From Antedon mediterranea (Eukaryota > Echinodermata > Crinoidea > Comatulida > Antedonidae), in NCBI RefSeq assembly GCF_964355755.1, contig NC_092671.1:24133070-24197069 (forward strand): a stretch of 64,000 nt of DNA, given 5' to 3'. Of the stretch, positions 38,901 through 45,370 are shown piece after piece; the first letter of the stretch is position 1; each line of letters begins with the position of its first letter. The position numbers and the translations under genes are program-made. Under the pieces are notes generated by a model, which saw nothing but the letters and a program-made list of their open reading frames with translations, had not been told where the DNA came from and made no database searches.

Positions 38901-41900
38901 CTCAGCAAGTTTGCTTCATTAATATGCATGAGACTCTGTGACGACCCGCTTTAACGTGACGTCATTTTACTTTAGCTGCATGGATGATGGATGCGAAGAA
39001 GTAGACGTCACCGCGATCGACCCGGCGCGCGTGTAAGAAAATAATACCGGCCTAGGCTAGGACAAGTTTATGCTTATATAAAAGCTGAAAAACATCGTCG
39101 CGTTGTAAAAATTTAGATGTAAAGTACAGGCAAGTTGTTAGCTTGCTTTGGTACCCTAGGTAAGTATCAGCTGCATGTTCCACATGTCGTAATTTGCGAG
39201 CTTTAGAGTGTTTGGTAAATGACATTATTAATTGTTTGTAAATCGTTTTAAACGACTTACAATGCGCTAGAACGCCAAAATTTCTAGGGGCCTTCGGCCC
39301 CTGGACCCCGACCGGGGGCCCTTGGCGGCCCCCTGGCCCCCAGCCAGTGTTTGCTCGCTTCGCTCGCAAACCTACGCCCCCCCCTATTTCAAAATCCTGG
39401 ATCCGCCCCTGATTTATAGTGAAGATATTTTTCACATTTTTTTGTAAGAAAAACACCATTGTTTGACAGACAATTTGACTATTTTTTGGCTTTAAATTAC
39501 AGTTTTTTCAGGTAAATACATTTTTGGGCGATCTAATTTTTAATCAAAGTTTAATCATTAAAATGTCATATTCAACAAAAAAAATCATTTTTTCAAAAAA
39601 GTGGGGAAGTCTCTTTAATTTTTTAAAATCTTATTCTTCAGATTGATAAAGAAGCTCGAACACAACTGTGGGTGTAGCAATGATACACTATAGGTTTCTA
39701 TACATTGATTGCAACGGAAGGATCAGTGATGGTGGTGTGCTGCGAATTTCAACGTTTTGGCAGGCACTGACATCGGAAAGCAACATGCTAAACATTCCAG
39801 AACCTTGCAAGTTGCCAGGATCTGATATAGTGGCACCTCATGTCATACTGGCTGATGATGCTTTTCCTGTACACAGGAATCATTAAGCCATACCCTCAAA
39901 GAGGATTATTGAGGGAGAAGAGAGCCTACAATTACAGAATAAGCTGGGGCCACCAAGTTGTAGAGAATGTATTTGGACATCTTGCTAACAGATTCAGAAT
40001 CTTTCACTCTAAAATCAGTCGAGATACAAATGACCGTTAAATCGCTAATTTTTCCCTGTGCATGCGTCAAATTCAGACTAGAAAAATCTGTATAAACGGA
40101 GGAAAATGTCATTCACTGGCCATTTTTTAAAATCACAGCTGTAAAGTACTCATGTAAGGTAATTTTTGGTTTTGGTTTGTTGTGGTTTGTTAAACAAACC
40201 AGCCGATATTTTCTTTACCAGTCAAAATTAATGAACCCGGAATATGTGTATAATACATATAATAAACATTTTGTACAATTTTAGGCTCTGTTCATGCTGT
40301 TTAAATTGTGTAAATTTAGCAGTCACTTTTTCGGGCCATCGCCATCTTTGTTTATATTTTTTAACCATATCGTTGAAAGTGTATGTGTATATTTTGTAGA
40401 ATTTTTTACAATGTTAATGAATGAATTTACCATGTTCTTTTGTAGCCAATTAGTCATTTGAACGTATTGTATTAGCTTTAACAGGTTGTAACTTTGTCAT
40501 TTTTTAATTATATTAAACCTAAATACAGCACAAGCAAACTTATTGTTTAAACAATATATTTCAAGAATAAAAACATATTTGGCAATTTTTATTATGAAAG
40601 TGGGTCAAATATGTTTTAGGAGCAAAAGTGTCCGTCCGTAACAGAAAAAAGTGTCCGTCCGTAACAATTTAGTTTTTGGATTATTTAAAAATCTAAAATA
40701 AAATAAAAAAAATGTTTGAGATATTGTACAACCATATGACTACTTTACCAATATGAATTTATGGTCTAGTCTTATTTTCCTAGATAGAAATTGTACTCAA
40801 ATCTTAATATTTAGAAACTGTCAATTTTTTCTTGTCCGTCCGTAACATTCATATTTTCGCTGTTCTATTTTTAGCAACAGAATTTTTTGGCAAAACTTTT
40901 TTTTTTGGAAAGTGGGTATGTGGTATACTTGCATAAAAAACATACAAAGAATTTAAACCTTCTATTAGAACATTTTTATCAATTGATAAAGTCAAATGTT
41001 TTGGATAAGTGTCCAGTTATACATTGGATAACACTCTTATTTTTCAGGATTTAGCATTACCTCTGTTTCCTATAATACACAGCCATTTTGATGTATAAAA
41101 ATGTACATAAATAATATTTATTATTATTAATTAATTTTGTTCTCAAAAAAATTCCCTAGCACTACGCTAGCCACCGCTTACCTACTATACTGTATGCATA
41201 GATCGATACAGACTTACACATGGCTAGCCTAACTTTGATCAAATTTTCAAAATCTATGCTGGTGAAATCCGTTAATTATTATTTTTTAATACAACTGGCT
41301 AAGTAAATTGTTAAACTATAAGTTCCTAATTTTACACGTAAATTGTGGAATATTTTTTCTCGATTGTCGACCGTAATGGCGGCGAATCAAATTCTGAGAT
41401 TGTGATAATTTCTTGGTCACGCAACTCTGCCTCTCGACTGAAATAATGCTATCCCCGTCTAATTAATTGTTCTATGCACATGTGTACTGCACAATTACTT
41501 ACCAATAATATGTCCTGAGAGCACTAATTTTGTTTTTTACTTCAGTTTCTGTTAATACAAAAACATGTATAAATTGTTGTAAATATGATTTCAATAAATT
41601 TTACATTTTACTTGATATTATTTTGTTTTATATATTAATTATTGTTCACATATATTTTCCTTCATACAGTACATGTACTAAATTAAAGTTTAATAACAGG
41701 GAATAAACAATTAATCTTTAACCTAGATATTAAATCCTTACTAATAATACTAATTAAAAACATAATAAATAGCCCTAAATATTATCACTCACAATCATTC
41801 ATACTTTATCTAAGCCTAAAATGGCCTAGGCTGAGCCCTACGCCATATTTTCCCCGGTTAGAGAATCTCAAAATAAAGTCTAACGCAGTGAATACTGCAG

Positions 41901-42903
41901 TGTAGTGGGTAAGCCTAGCTGGATTCATGGTGAAAAATTGATCTCACTTTATTTCTCCATGAATTTTTTTAATTCCTCCAGTGTATACAGGAGGTGTTAG
42001 GCTAGAGTATAGACTTAGCTGGTACTCTGCGTCCATGTGTGGACAGCTAGCTAGAGAGTAGGAAGGCGATGCAATGCTTTTCACCATTTACCACCTATTT
42101 ATCGATCAGGGTGGGGCGTACTCTACGGATGTATGTTTAGTTAGGGACTAAGCCTACTACTATGTGTTATGACAAAATAAAATAGTATTACCAGGCATTT
42201 CTGGATCAAACAGATTGACAATTTCAGCTTGCTGCCTTTTTATTCTGTCATGGTAGGTCCTGCATTGGTATCCCACAAACAGGGGGAATCAAACAATAGG
42301 GAAATACATTTTTCATGGTCTTCTGTTGAAAATTGTGCAAAAACATTTTTTTTCAAGAAAAAGTGAGCTTGATTTAATAATTTGATCATAATGATAACAT
42401 AAAACTGATTGACCAATTTAAAAATTTGACAACTTTTTGACAGTCAACAAAAAGTTAAACATGCTTACAACTTTTTTTAAAACAATTTGACATGTGATAT
42501 ATCCATATTTGGGCACATCACATTTTTTGTCACATAGAGTTTGATAGTATAGACAGAGCTTTAGGTTTTGGTCACTTCACATACGTATGTTTTGAAACAA
42601 TGCTTAAGCGAGATACGCTTAAACGATTTCAATGTTGGCGATTGTGAGTATTATTTGCAATCTGGCTCAACCATCATTAATTTTTTTCTCGTTTTCAACT
42701 TCTCCAGACTAAACAGCCACTCCTTTCTATTTCATACTGTATATACTAAATTGTCATTGTATATAAAAGAAGGGCTTACCATAAATGTGTTTAGCTTTTG
42801 ACTGCTTGTATCTGGAACCATGGGGGTCCAACATGCGTTCCACATCATCTTCTGTTACTTCAAATCCGGTGACACCATCATCATCTTCATAAAGTCCTGC
42901 CAT
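8772..42903 (-). CDS. TFIP11: TFIP11, G-patch spliceosome-disassembly factor (whole gene, 14 coding exons)
   Basis: Fourteen exons with GT-AG borders join in phase to 2,382 nt (793 codons plus stop), close to vertebrate TFIP11 (about 830). The start is the ATG at 42901-42903; an in-frame TAG lies 33 nt upstream (42934-42936). Order: acidic N-terminus (1-90) with the conserved [12 protein letters not shown] stretch; G-patch (about 130-173) with [12 protein letters not shown] and GKGLGK; basic linker; helical region with [19 protein letters not shown] (about 290-311); then the long GCFC-type domain (about 400-690) with [50 protein letters not shown] and [16 protein letters not shown]. The family activates helicase DHX15/Prp43 through the G-patch to release the intron lariat. 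Splice sites were assigned by eye. The 18.9-kb first intron is packed with transposons. Confidence 0.95.
9564..9629 (-). CDS. TFIP11: TFIP11 coding exon 13
   Basis: A 66-nt exon (residues 714-735) ending [10 protein letters not shown]. The donor GTAACA is chosen because it keeps phase 0 and joins DLVEKK to AQECGLL, as in other TFIP11 proteins. Reading on past it reaches a TAA (9522-9524). Confidence 0.85.
9796..9920 (-). CDS. TFIP11: TFIP11 coding exon 12
   Basis: Residues 672-713: [20 protein letters not shown], then a variable polar stretch. A 5.4-kb intron full of transposons separates it from exon 11. Phase 0 at its end. Confidence 0.88.
10680..11000 (-). repeat. dispersed repeat, copy in intron 11
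   Basis: Shares 'acttgtccaaaaaac', 'aagaggcaag..ttataatt' and 'gcaatttcag' with 31470-31590 and 37385-37480, in inverted order. It marks one edge of a recurrent repeat; the other edge is unclear. Confidence 0.6.
12597..13180 (+). repeat. CTCCGCCAAGGAGG-type repeat
   Basis: Begins TACCTCCGCCAAGGAGGTTA with a GT-rich stretch and ends with GGCGGAGG...TCTCGGAGTACCCTCTAGTA. A similar end lies at 37770-37805 and a similar start at 31230. Two tandem sub-blocks hold 'ccacagttttgatccgattct'. No protein. Confidence 0.6.
12964..13036 (-). other. tRNA-like segment (SINE-type promoter remnant)
   Basis: Minus strand has an A-box-like TGGTGTAATGGTTA and a B-box-like GGTTCAAGC at tRNA spacing, flanked by CAGTG and CACTG able to pair. 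The T stem pairs poorly and the flanks belong to a repeat, so it is a tRNA-derived remnant and not a gene. A partial relative lies at 37625-37660. Confidence 0.55.
13396..13434. repeat. TTAT microsatellite
   Basis: Short (TTAT)n run inside the LINE remnant. Confidence 0.85.
13925..15160 (+). mobile_element. CAGGGGCGGATCC...CCGCCACTG element, copy 1
   Basis: Ends CAGGGGCGGATCCAGG and (complement) CAGTGGCGGATCTAGC. The 5-bp duplication GATGA lies at 13920-13924 and 15161-15165. No transposase frame. It is nearly identical, inverted, to 38096-39411, apart from a GC-rich segment missing here. The ends look hAT-like, but the duplication is 5 bp instead of 8. Its insertion splits the LINE tail. 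Confidence 0.88.
15282..15488 (-). CDS. TFIP11: TFIP11 coding exon 11
   Basis: Residues 603-671: [54 protein letters not shown]. End of the GCFC-type domain. Donor GTATGT. Confidence 0.94.
15880..16062 (-). mobile_element. tRNA-derived SINE (intron 10)
   Basis: Minus strand: A-box-like TGGCCAAGCAGA (about 16045-16055), B-box GGTTCGAGTCCC (about 16008-16020), then a conserved-looking block with GGATAAGGACTGTAAACTG as in the middle domain of several invertebrate SINEs. It ends near CCCCGGTTTACTAG. No coding. Same strand as TFIP11. Confidence 0.65.
16342..16560 (-). CDS. TFIP11: TFIP11 coding exon 10
   Basis: Residues 530-602: [53 protein letters not shown]. Donor GTACGT. Confidence 0.94.
17234..17395 (-). 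CDS. TFIP11: TFIP11 coding exon 9
   Basis: Residues 476-529: [20 protein letters not shown] and [16 protein letters not shown], among the best conserved parts of the family. Donor GTATGT. Confidence 0.94.
17527..19992. mobile_element. 2.47-kb element with 36-bp TIRs flanked by TA (intron 8)
   Basis: Left end GGATTTTAATGCCCAAAGTG and its complement at the right end, matching over 36 bp. TA flanks at 17525-17526 and 19993-19994 suit a Tc1/mariner-like insertion. Inside are unrecognised sequence and a 160-bp tandem repeat; no transposase frame was found. Probably non-autonomous and spliced out with intron 8. Confidence 0.78.
19386..19860. repeat. 160-bp tandem repeat, three units
   Basis: Units start at about 19388, 19548 and 19708 with CCCTTCTATGTCCAATTTTA. 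They contain 'ggctaccatatgagaatggcgatatgac'. Units 1 and 2 share the run 'ggcatcatatgatgaccacatgctgtatgg'; unit 3 is diverged. Confidence 0.88.
20215..20437 (-). CDS. TFIP11: TFIP11 coding exon 8
   Basis: Residues 402-475, with VAFWDPMQ and the diagnostic [19 protein letters not shown]. Ends in phase 1 before GTAAGT. Confidence 0.94.
20677..20824 (-). CDS. TFIP11: TFIP11 coding exon 7
   Basis: Residues 352-401: [16 protein letters not shown] and [18 protein letters not shown], the entry to the GCFC-type domain. Donor GTAAGT, phase 0. Confidence 0.92.
21235..21357 (-). CDS. TFIP11: TFIP11 coding exon 6
   Basis: Residues 311-352: a charged, probably coiled-coil helix ([18 protein letters not shown] to KKVMQIVER) that joins the preceding helix across the intron. 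Confidence 0.92.
21758..22059 (-). CDS. TFIP11: TFIP11 coding exon 5
   Basis: Residues 211-311: [25 protein letters not shown] and the helical [18 protein letters not shown] segment. Donor GTAAGA. Confidence 0.94.
22200..22409 (-). CDS. TFIP11: TFIP11 coding exon 4
   Basis: Residues 141-210, starting [16 protein letters not shown], the glycine-rich second half of the G-patch, then a basic stretch and [12 protein letters not shown]. Phase 0 at both ends; donor GTGAGA. Confidence 0.95.
23118..23279 (-). CDS. TFIP11: TFIP11 coding exon 3
   Basis: Residues 87-140, ending [12 protein letters not shown], the first half of the G-patch. Phase 0 at both ends; donor GTAAGT. Confidence 0.93.
23745..23878 (-). 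CDS. TFIP11: TFIP11 coding exon 2
   Basis: Residues 42-86, with [12 protein letters not shown] then a glycine-rich stretch and [10 protein letters not shown]. Acceptor TTTTTAATTAG, donor GTAAAT. The join restores the YGIWA motif typical of the family. Confidence 0.93.
24229..24400 (+). pseudogene. MADF DNA-binding domain fragment of the left Harbinger copy
   Basis: Starts [18 protein letters not shown]. After a frame change it reads [19 protein letters not shown], the MADF pattern (LWD..., Y.dr.kr..a). Harbinger-type elements carry a second, DNA-binding protein of the Myb/SANT/MADF kind besides the transposase. The exon is followed by GGTAAAC, a possible donor. Broken by a frameshift. Confidence 0.6.
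25540..26113 (-). pseudogene. PIF/Harbinger (DDE_Tnp_4) transposase, left copy
   Basis: First block (26113-26030): [20 protein letters not shown] then GSID with the first catalytic Asp. Second: [38 protein letters not shown] and VILADDAFP with the second Asp. Third, one frame off: [20 protein letters not shown] then [18 protein letters not shown] with the catalytic Glu, and VLHNYL. The frameshift after ADDAFP and loss of the stretch after GSID show it is inactive. The family cuts and inserts DNA at TWA-type targets. Confidence 0.85.
26170..26335 (-). mobile_element. Penelope-like 3' end fragment with hammerhead-like core
   Basis: Minus strand reads CACTGATGA, one A, stem GGGC/GCCC around TAGTGTT, then GAAAAC, followed by an A/T-rich tail. 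The layout (CTGATGA, one extra base, stem, GAAA) repeats that at 5188-5221. It resembles the 3' ends of Penelope/Neptune elements. No coding remains here. Confidence 0.5.
26486..26513. repeat. AT microsatellite
   Basis: About 13 AT dinucleotides. Confidence 0.9.
27321..27823. other. no gene visible; upstream of the 2A LINE
   Basis: AT-rich. It may contain the LINE 5' untranslated region, but no boundary can be set. Confidence 0.4.
27824..29710 (+). CDS. LINE ORF: signal-like N-terminus, 2A, APE endonuclease (frameshifted at its end)
   Basis: Residues 1-28 ([16 protein letters not shown]...) have a hydrophobic core like a signal peptide. A cysteine-bearing segment follows. Residues 145-152 are DIEQNPGP, preceded by LSLCG: a canonical 2A recoding site, with the break expected between Gly151 and Pro152 (28276/28277). 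The APE-type endonuclease runs from about 173 to 400: [53 protein letters not shown] and ESDHSSISF. The linker has PPWFDNEVR. The frame then enters the RT region and stops after THKGIWM, because of one extra A near 29693 compared with copy 2. 2A sites in CR1/L2-type LINEs are known from sea urchin. Confidence 0.9.
   Translation: MAAQRIFTAMCLFLCFASTIGVIKPCLSNLSRTRNPHFSFQCNTSIQICYTLDANLDHLLGSTSALCCECSHGVECTVALDRLRQWAQFSTLFTRPRWSILAFAYLTKPKGKRKHAIKYSGARVPYYSSYYCSSSFQPELSLCGDIEQNPGPAEENKDRARDNTNTSNNSNNPTFYYQNIRSLKNKMDTYHSELNVHLINNTFDFVAFTETWLNSTVLDSELYCDGFTIHRRDRNDGRRGGGVLFLASNQYKSRRLEHLEKPNIEILWVEIKLSKTKRVLVAVIYRPPNSGRDVMLQLAQSVEDASAMYSRHHIVLIGDLNLSEITWTNDGSGTAPANSLGELFIDCFINGHNLFQCNVNPTCNNNVLDLILCNNSIDLISDISAGQNIFESDHSSISFILKISIQKHFSRDSRQLYCFKAVNNDDLLNAFNVIPFDLIHMCNHINDSVSLFYDLVDAALRDLVPIVRPKRKMPPWFDNEVRVALKNKEKCFRISKRLNTHESKHAFSVARKEFKVLMKLKYKSYMQSLSGNLKANPKRFWSWIKTKTKSSSYPSVMSHGHKVAETTNDKAALFNSYFHSVFRSGPSVTDEHQRLPEASVGILNAPIIQSEIVNSLLSSIQTHKGIWM
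29700..30788 (+). pseudogene. LINE reverse transcriptase (continuation after frameshift)
   Basis: RT blocks in order: [73 protein letters not shown] in [11 protein letters not shown] (30342-30353), [17 protein letters not shown]. The set is nearly intact; a frame change at about 30780 ends it early. In an active element this domain copies the RNA at a nicked target. Confidence 0.9.
30800..31096 (+). pseudogene. LINE C-terminal domain (third frame)
   Basis: Frame reads [34 protein letters not shown] and [13 protein letters not shown], the usual C-terminal region of CR1-type RT proteins, with a stop at 31096. Compared with copy 2 a short segment is missing near 30765-30775, which explains the frame change. 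Confidence 0.75.
31225..31590 (+). repeat. dispersed GT-rich / CCAAGGAGG-type repeat
   Basis: Opens with TGCCAAGGAGGTATATG and two GTTTGTTTGTTTGTTA runs. It ends with 'cttaaagtaacaagtgtactgaaattgcattt' and 'aactacttgtccaaaaaac', shared with 37385-37480 and, inverted, with 10680-10860. Confidence 0.6.
31592..33122 (+). repeat. Helitron-like repeat family, copy B (full length)
   Basis: Head palindrome GTTATCCGC...GCGGATAAC at 31592-31621, then CTCCTTGTTATTGTA. It ends with GCAGATAACTAACTCGTC, a hairpin with GACCAGT and CTAG at 33119-33122 followed by T. About 1.5 kb and non-coding. It shares order and many 20-30-bp blocks with copies A and C. The most complete of the three. Confidence 0.7.
33283..33509 (+). 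repeat. cluster of four head palindromes
   Basis: Four palindromes with the same arms (GTTATCCGC / GCGGATAAC, some arms changed) but different tips lie at 33283-33312, 33347-33377, 33423-33450 and 33487-33509. The first two and, more loosely, the third are followed by (C)TTGTTATTGTA-like sequence. It looks like nested or abortive copies of the 5' end of the repeat at 31592. Confidence 0.8.
33487..34510 (+). repeat. Helitron-like repeat family, copy C (3' truncated)
   Basis: Follows copy B from the head palindrome to 'cagtaaatttcaatctgttat', then similarity stops near 34510. The terminal hairpin and CTAG are missing. Confidence 0.7.
34817..36609. mobile_element. Mutator-like element, 1.8 kb, 9-bp TSD
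   Basis: GTATGTACC occurs at 34808-34816 and 36610-36618. The ends are GAGTGTTGACAAAGTGCGAG and, inverted, GGGTAGTAACAAAGTGCGAG. Both terminal regions are rich in GCGAGGCA (inverted TGCCTCGC on the right). A 9-bp duplication with G-starting TIRs is the Mutator pattern. No transposase frame. An older palindromic element (about 35596-36440) makes up its centre. Confidence 0.8.
35596..36440. mobile_element. palindromic element with ~260-bp inverted arms, copy 1
   Basis: Arms: 'ttccttcgcttgtatttttactcc'... 'ttctatggagcgccaaaagagcaac' and the complement at 36215-36435. The same element forms the outer arms of 49770-52090. Non-coding. Exact ends not fixed. Confidence 0.65.
36619..37384. other. no gene visible
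   Basis: Non-coding between the Mutator-like element and the next dispersed repeat. It contains TAGGCCTA palindromes (36878-36940). Confidence 0.5.
37385..37810 (+). repeat. dispersed repeat related to 31225-31590 and 12597-13180
   Basis: Starts 'ctttaaagtaacaagtaaactgaaattgcattttctcg', contains the tRNA-like fragment 'acataaccattacacc' (about 37635) and ends GGCGGAGGTATGCACTCTCG. It shows that the two repeat types are parts of one longer family. Confidence 0.6.
38096..39411 (-). mobile_element. CAGGGGCGGATCC...CCGCCACTG element, copy 2
   Basis: Inverted, nearly identical copy of 13925-15160, with the 5-bp duplication ATTTA at 38091-38095 and 39412-39416. It keeps a GC-rich segment of about 100 bp (39265-39365) missing from copy 1. 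The segment contains GGGGCCTTCGGCCCC-type palindromes. Little divergence, so both insertions are recent. Confidence 0.9.
39668..40015 (+). pseudogene. PIF/Harbinger transposase, right copy, first part
   Basis: Reads [46 protein letters not shown], then one frame off [20 protein letters not shown] and [16 protein letters not shown]. The second Asp and the Glu of the DDE set are visible. The coding is cut at 40015 by the next insertion and resumes at 41441-41515 with the C-terminal block. Confidence 0.82.
40016..41440. mobile_element. 1.4-kb CAGTCGAG...CTCGACTG element in the right transposase
   Basis: TIR CAGTCGAG, then weaker pairing (TGACC-type inner matches). AAAT at 40012-40015 and 41441-41444 is a 4-bp duplication. 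The left Harbinger copy at about 25610-25630 is an empty site (CTCTAAAATAATGCTAG), so both borders are defined by comparison. Non-coding. It contains three copies of GTCCGTCCGTAAC (about 40630, 40655 and 40833). Confidence 0.8.
42180..42345 (-). pseudogene. MADF DNA-binding domain fragment of the right Harbinger copy
   Basis: Reads [20 protein letters not shown] then, after a 1-nt change, [20 protein letters not shown]. The order ('STED', hydrophobic helix, 'PCLWD', 'Y.DR.KRQQA') is the MADF pattern and matches the left copy at 24229. Followed by GGTAAT, a possible donor. Frameshifted. Confidence 0.65.
42780..42903 (-). CDS. TFIP11: TFIP11 coding exon 1
   Basis: Encodes residues 1-41, starting [20 protein letters not shown], an acidic N-terminus like that of TFIP11. 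It ends in phase 1 before GTAAGC. No other coding exon lies within 18.9 kb downstream. Confidence 0.9.
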
Positions 42904-43690
42904 AGCTTGTTTAATCCAGACAAGCTTTTTTAACTAATTAAATTTTACAGTTGTTGCACACTTCCAAGGAAAGTTTTTACTCAGCTACGCCTGTAGTAAA
43001 ACAACACAAGGGATTTTTTGGGTTTGAAATATGGGCCCAAAGCCTAACAATTTAACTGCTGAATATGTAACACAATGTTCAAACTTTTGCATTGTATTGA
43101 AATCAATTTAACACTTGATGAAGCTTATATTCAGTGATATGATAAAATGCTGTGTTAAAATGATAATCAAAATACTGTACCACTTTACCAATAGAAACGA
43201 GGAAGCTAGACTTACTTTACTAACTACTATCTATACTAATTGCCCTATAGAAGTACTTACTACTAACTAATAGCCTACCGTAAGTAGGCCCATTACTTAT
43301 TAGGCCTACCTAGGACTAACAGTAGGCCCCTACTACAGAAAAACAGACAATCAGGCTCCACATGGTTGTGAGACAATCATGACCAGGGTCGATCAGAAGA
43401 AATAAAATCACACACGAGGTCATTAGTGATCTGTTAATATTGTTCGTGGTTCATAAAAACAACAGAAAGGGTGTGGATTATCAAGCGCGACTTAAAATTG
43501 CATTTTCACCTGTTATAGATGGTATTTGATCACTGAAAATGCTTTAAATGTGTTCATTGGGTATGCAAACATAGGGTATGCCATTTCCATATGAAGGTGG
43601 TGGATGACGGAGAGTTGATTGTTGTACGTGATAAGGAAAACAAAAGTGGACATAATAATGATGATAATGTTTTATTTATCCTTTCTTAAA
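42904..43690. promoter_or_regulatory. TFIP11 upstream region
   Basis: 5' of the TFIP11 start. An in-frame stop lies at 42934-42936. No TATA box at a convincing position and no CpG-rich block. TAGGCCTA-type motifs occur at 43280-43340. The transcription start is unknown. Confidence 0.35.
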
Positions 43691-43694
43691 TTTA

Positions 43695-45370
43695 AATAAT
43701 ATGATCTATGAACATCAATCTGGTTTTAGGCCAGGATTTTTAACAAATTTTTCTTTAATTACAGAGGATTAAATAAATAGCATTGATTTGGGAAAATATA
43801 TTGGATTAGTTATGATAGACCTTAAGAAAGCTTTTGATATGGTAAATCACCAAATTCTTATAAATAACTTAAACAATTTCTCTCTTGACAACTCTGTAAT
43901 AAATTGGTTTGAAATTACCTGAGCAATCGTACTCAAATCACAAATGTAAATGGTATAAGTTCAAATCAATGCAATAGTGTATGTGGAATATCCCAAGGCG
44001 CCAATCTAGGCCCACTATTGTTCCTTCTTTATATAAATGACCTACCTGAGCATGTTTTTAATGTGAAAATCAGTATGTATGCAGATGACACTGCTCTATA
44101 TTATACATCTCATAATATAGATGATGTCATCAACAAAATTATATTGATTTAGGAAATATACAAATTGGTTATCATGTAACAAACTAAGTTTAAATGTAAA
44201 GAAGAAAGAATGTATGTTTATTGGGACTAAGAACAAATTAGCAAAATTAATAGATAAGGATCTTAACTTAAATATCAATGGTGAACGTTTAAAAAGGGTT
44301 GTAAACATTTAGGTGTCTATATTGATGAAAATTTATCATGGGAGAAGCAAACTAATCATGTTAAAGAAAAGGTCCTGCCTGGTTTGTTTTACTTAAAGAC
44401 ACCTTCCCTACGTTTTTTAGATCTATTTTAAGATCACAAACTATATTTAATCTAAAAATAATACTATATGGTCCTATTGCGATAACTTTTTTCGTCTTTA
44501 AATGGTTAAAAATGTGAAAAATGTCGATTCTAATAATTATAGCGGCCCGCTATAAATCCCAAAAGGCATTGCGCGCGGATTGATATTTATGTTTTTCTTC
44601 GGTAATTCACCCACTTTTCGATCGATCGTGCGGCCAAAACAAATGGAAGACTCCTAACTTTTCAGCGAAAATACTGGGTTTTCCCCAATTTATATCAACG
44701 GAGTCTGGCAAAAATAGAAAGAAAATTAATGCAGCAACTATACAACGTCAGGCTAGGTATATAGCTAGCAAACGATGTTCGTACGTTACCGATGTTTACC
44801 AGCTAGGCCTACAAAACTAAGCCTAGCTAGGCTAGGCCTAAAGACCGTCCACGAGAGGTCAGTCGCCGCGAGCTACCTAGGTAGTGCATTGTTTCTCACT
44901 TTTTATCATAATTTACCATAAAACATACATTTAAGACAAGGAATGACCTGTTTAATGTTTTTAAAGTAATATATGTATTATTTTTACAAAACGTCACAAA
45001 TTGTAGGGAAGGGGTCTTTAAGAAAGTCATGTAACCTAATACTCCAACATCTTCAGAGCATGATATACAAATCAATAATCACCCCACATTTTGATTACTG
45101 TAATGTTGTATGGGGACGATCATATAATATCAATACATTAAGTAAAAAATTGCAAGTTGTACAAAATAGAGCAGCAGGGGCAGGGTTACGGACGGCACAT
45201 TTTTGAGAATATAACATATCTTAGAAATAAAAAAGAATACAAGATTTTAAGTAGAATAAATGTATATATGGCCAATGTTTATTATAAAAGTCAAAAAAAG
45301 AATGTACAAAAAAATGTTTATTATGAAAATGTTATGCGTCGCGGATGGGACGGCAAATGGACATGACTTT
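43695..45370 (+). pseudogene. degraded LINE reverse transcriptase, interrupted
   Basis: Scattered frames read YEHQSGFRPGFLTNFSL, DLKKAFDMVNHQIL, QGANLGPLLFLLYINDLPEH and YADDTALYY with the catalytic YADD. Later blocks are IITPHFDYCNVVWG and KLQVVQNRAAG (45065-45180). Stops and shifts occur throughout. Sequence between about 44460 and 45000 does not fit and includes a TAGGCCTA-rich piece. A different LINE lineage from the 2A element. Confidence 0.75.

Larger units (their letters stand above)
37820..42562. mobile_element. PIF/Harbinger-type element, right inverted copy (intron 1)
   Basis: Inverted counterpart of 23985-27320. It ends at 42562 with the complement of AAAGCTCTGTCTATACTATC. It contains a transposase on plus, a MADF exon on minus and two later insertions (38096-39411 and 40016-41440). 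Divergence from the left copy, seen as many substitutions and indels, suggests the pair is old. Confidence 0.7.
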
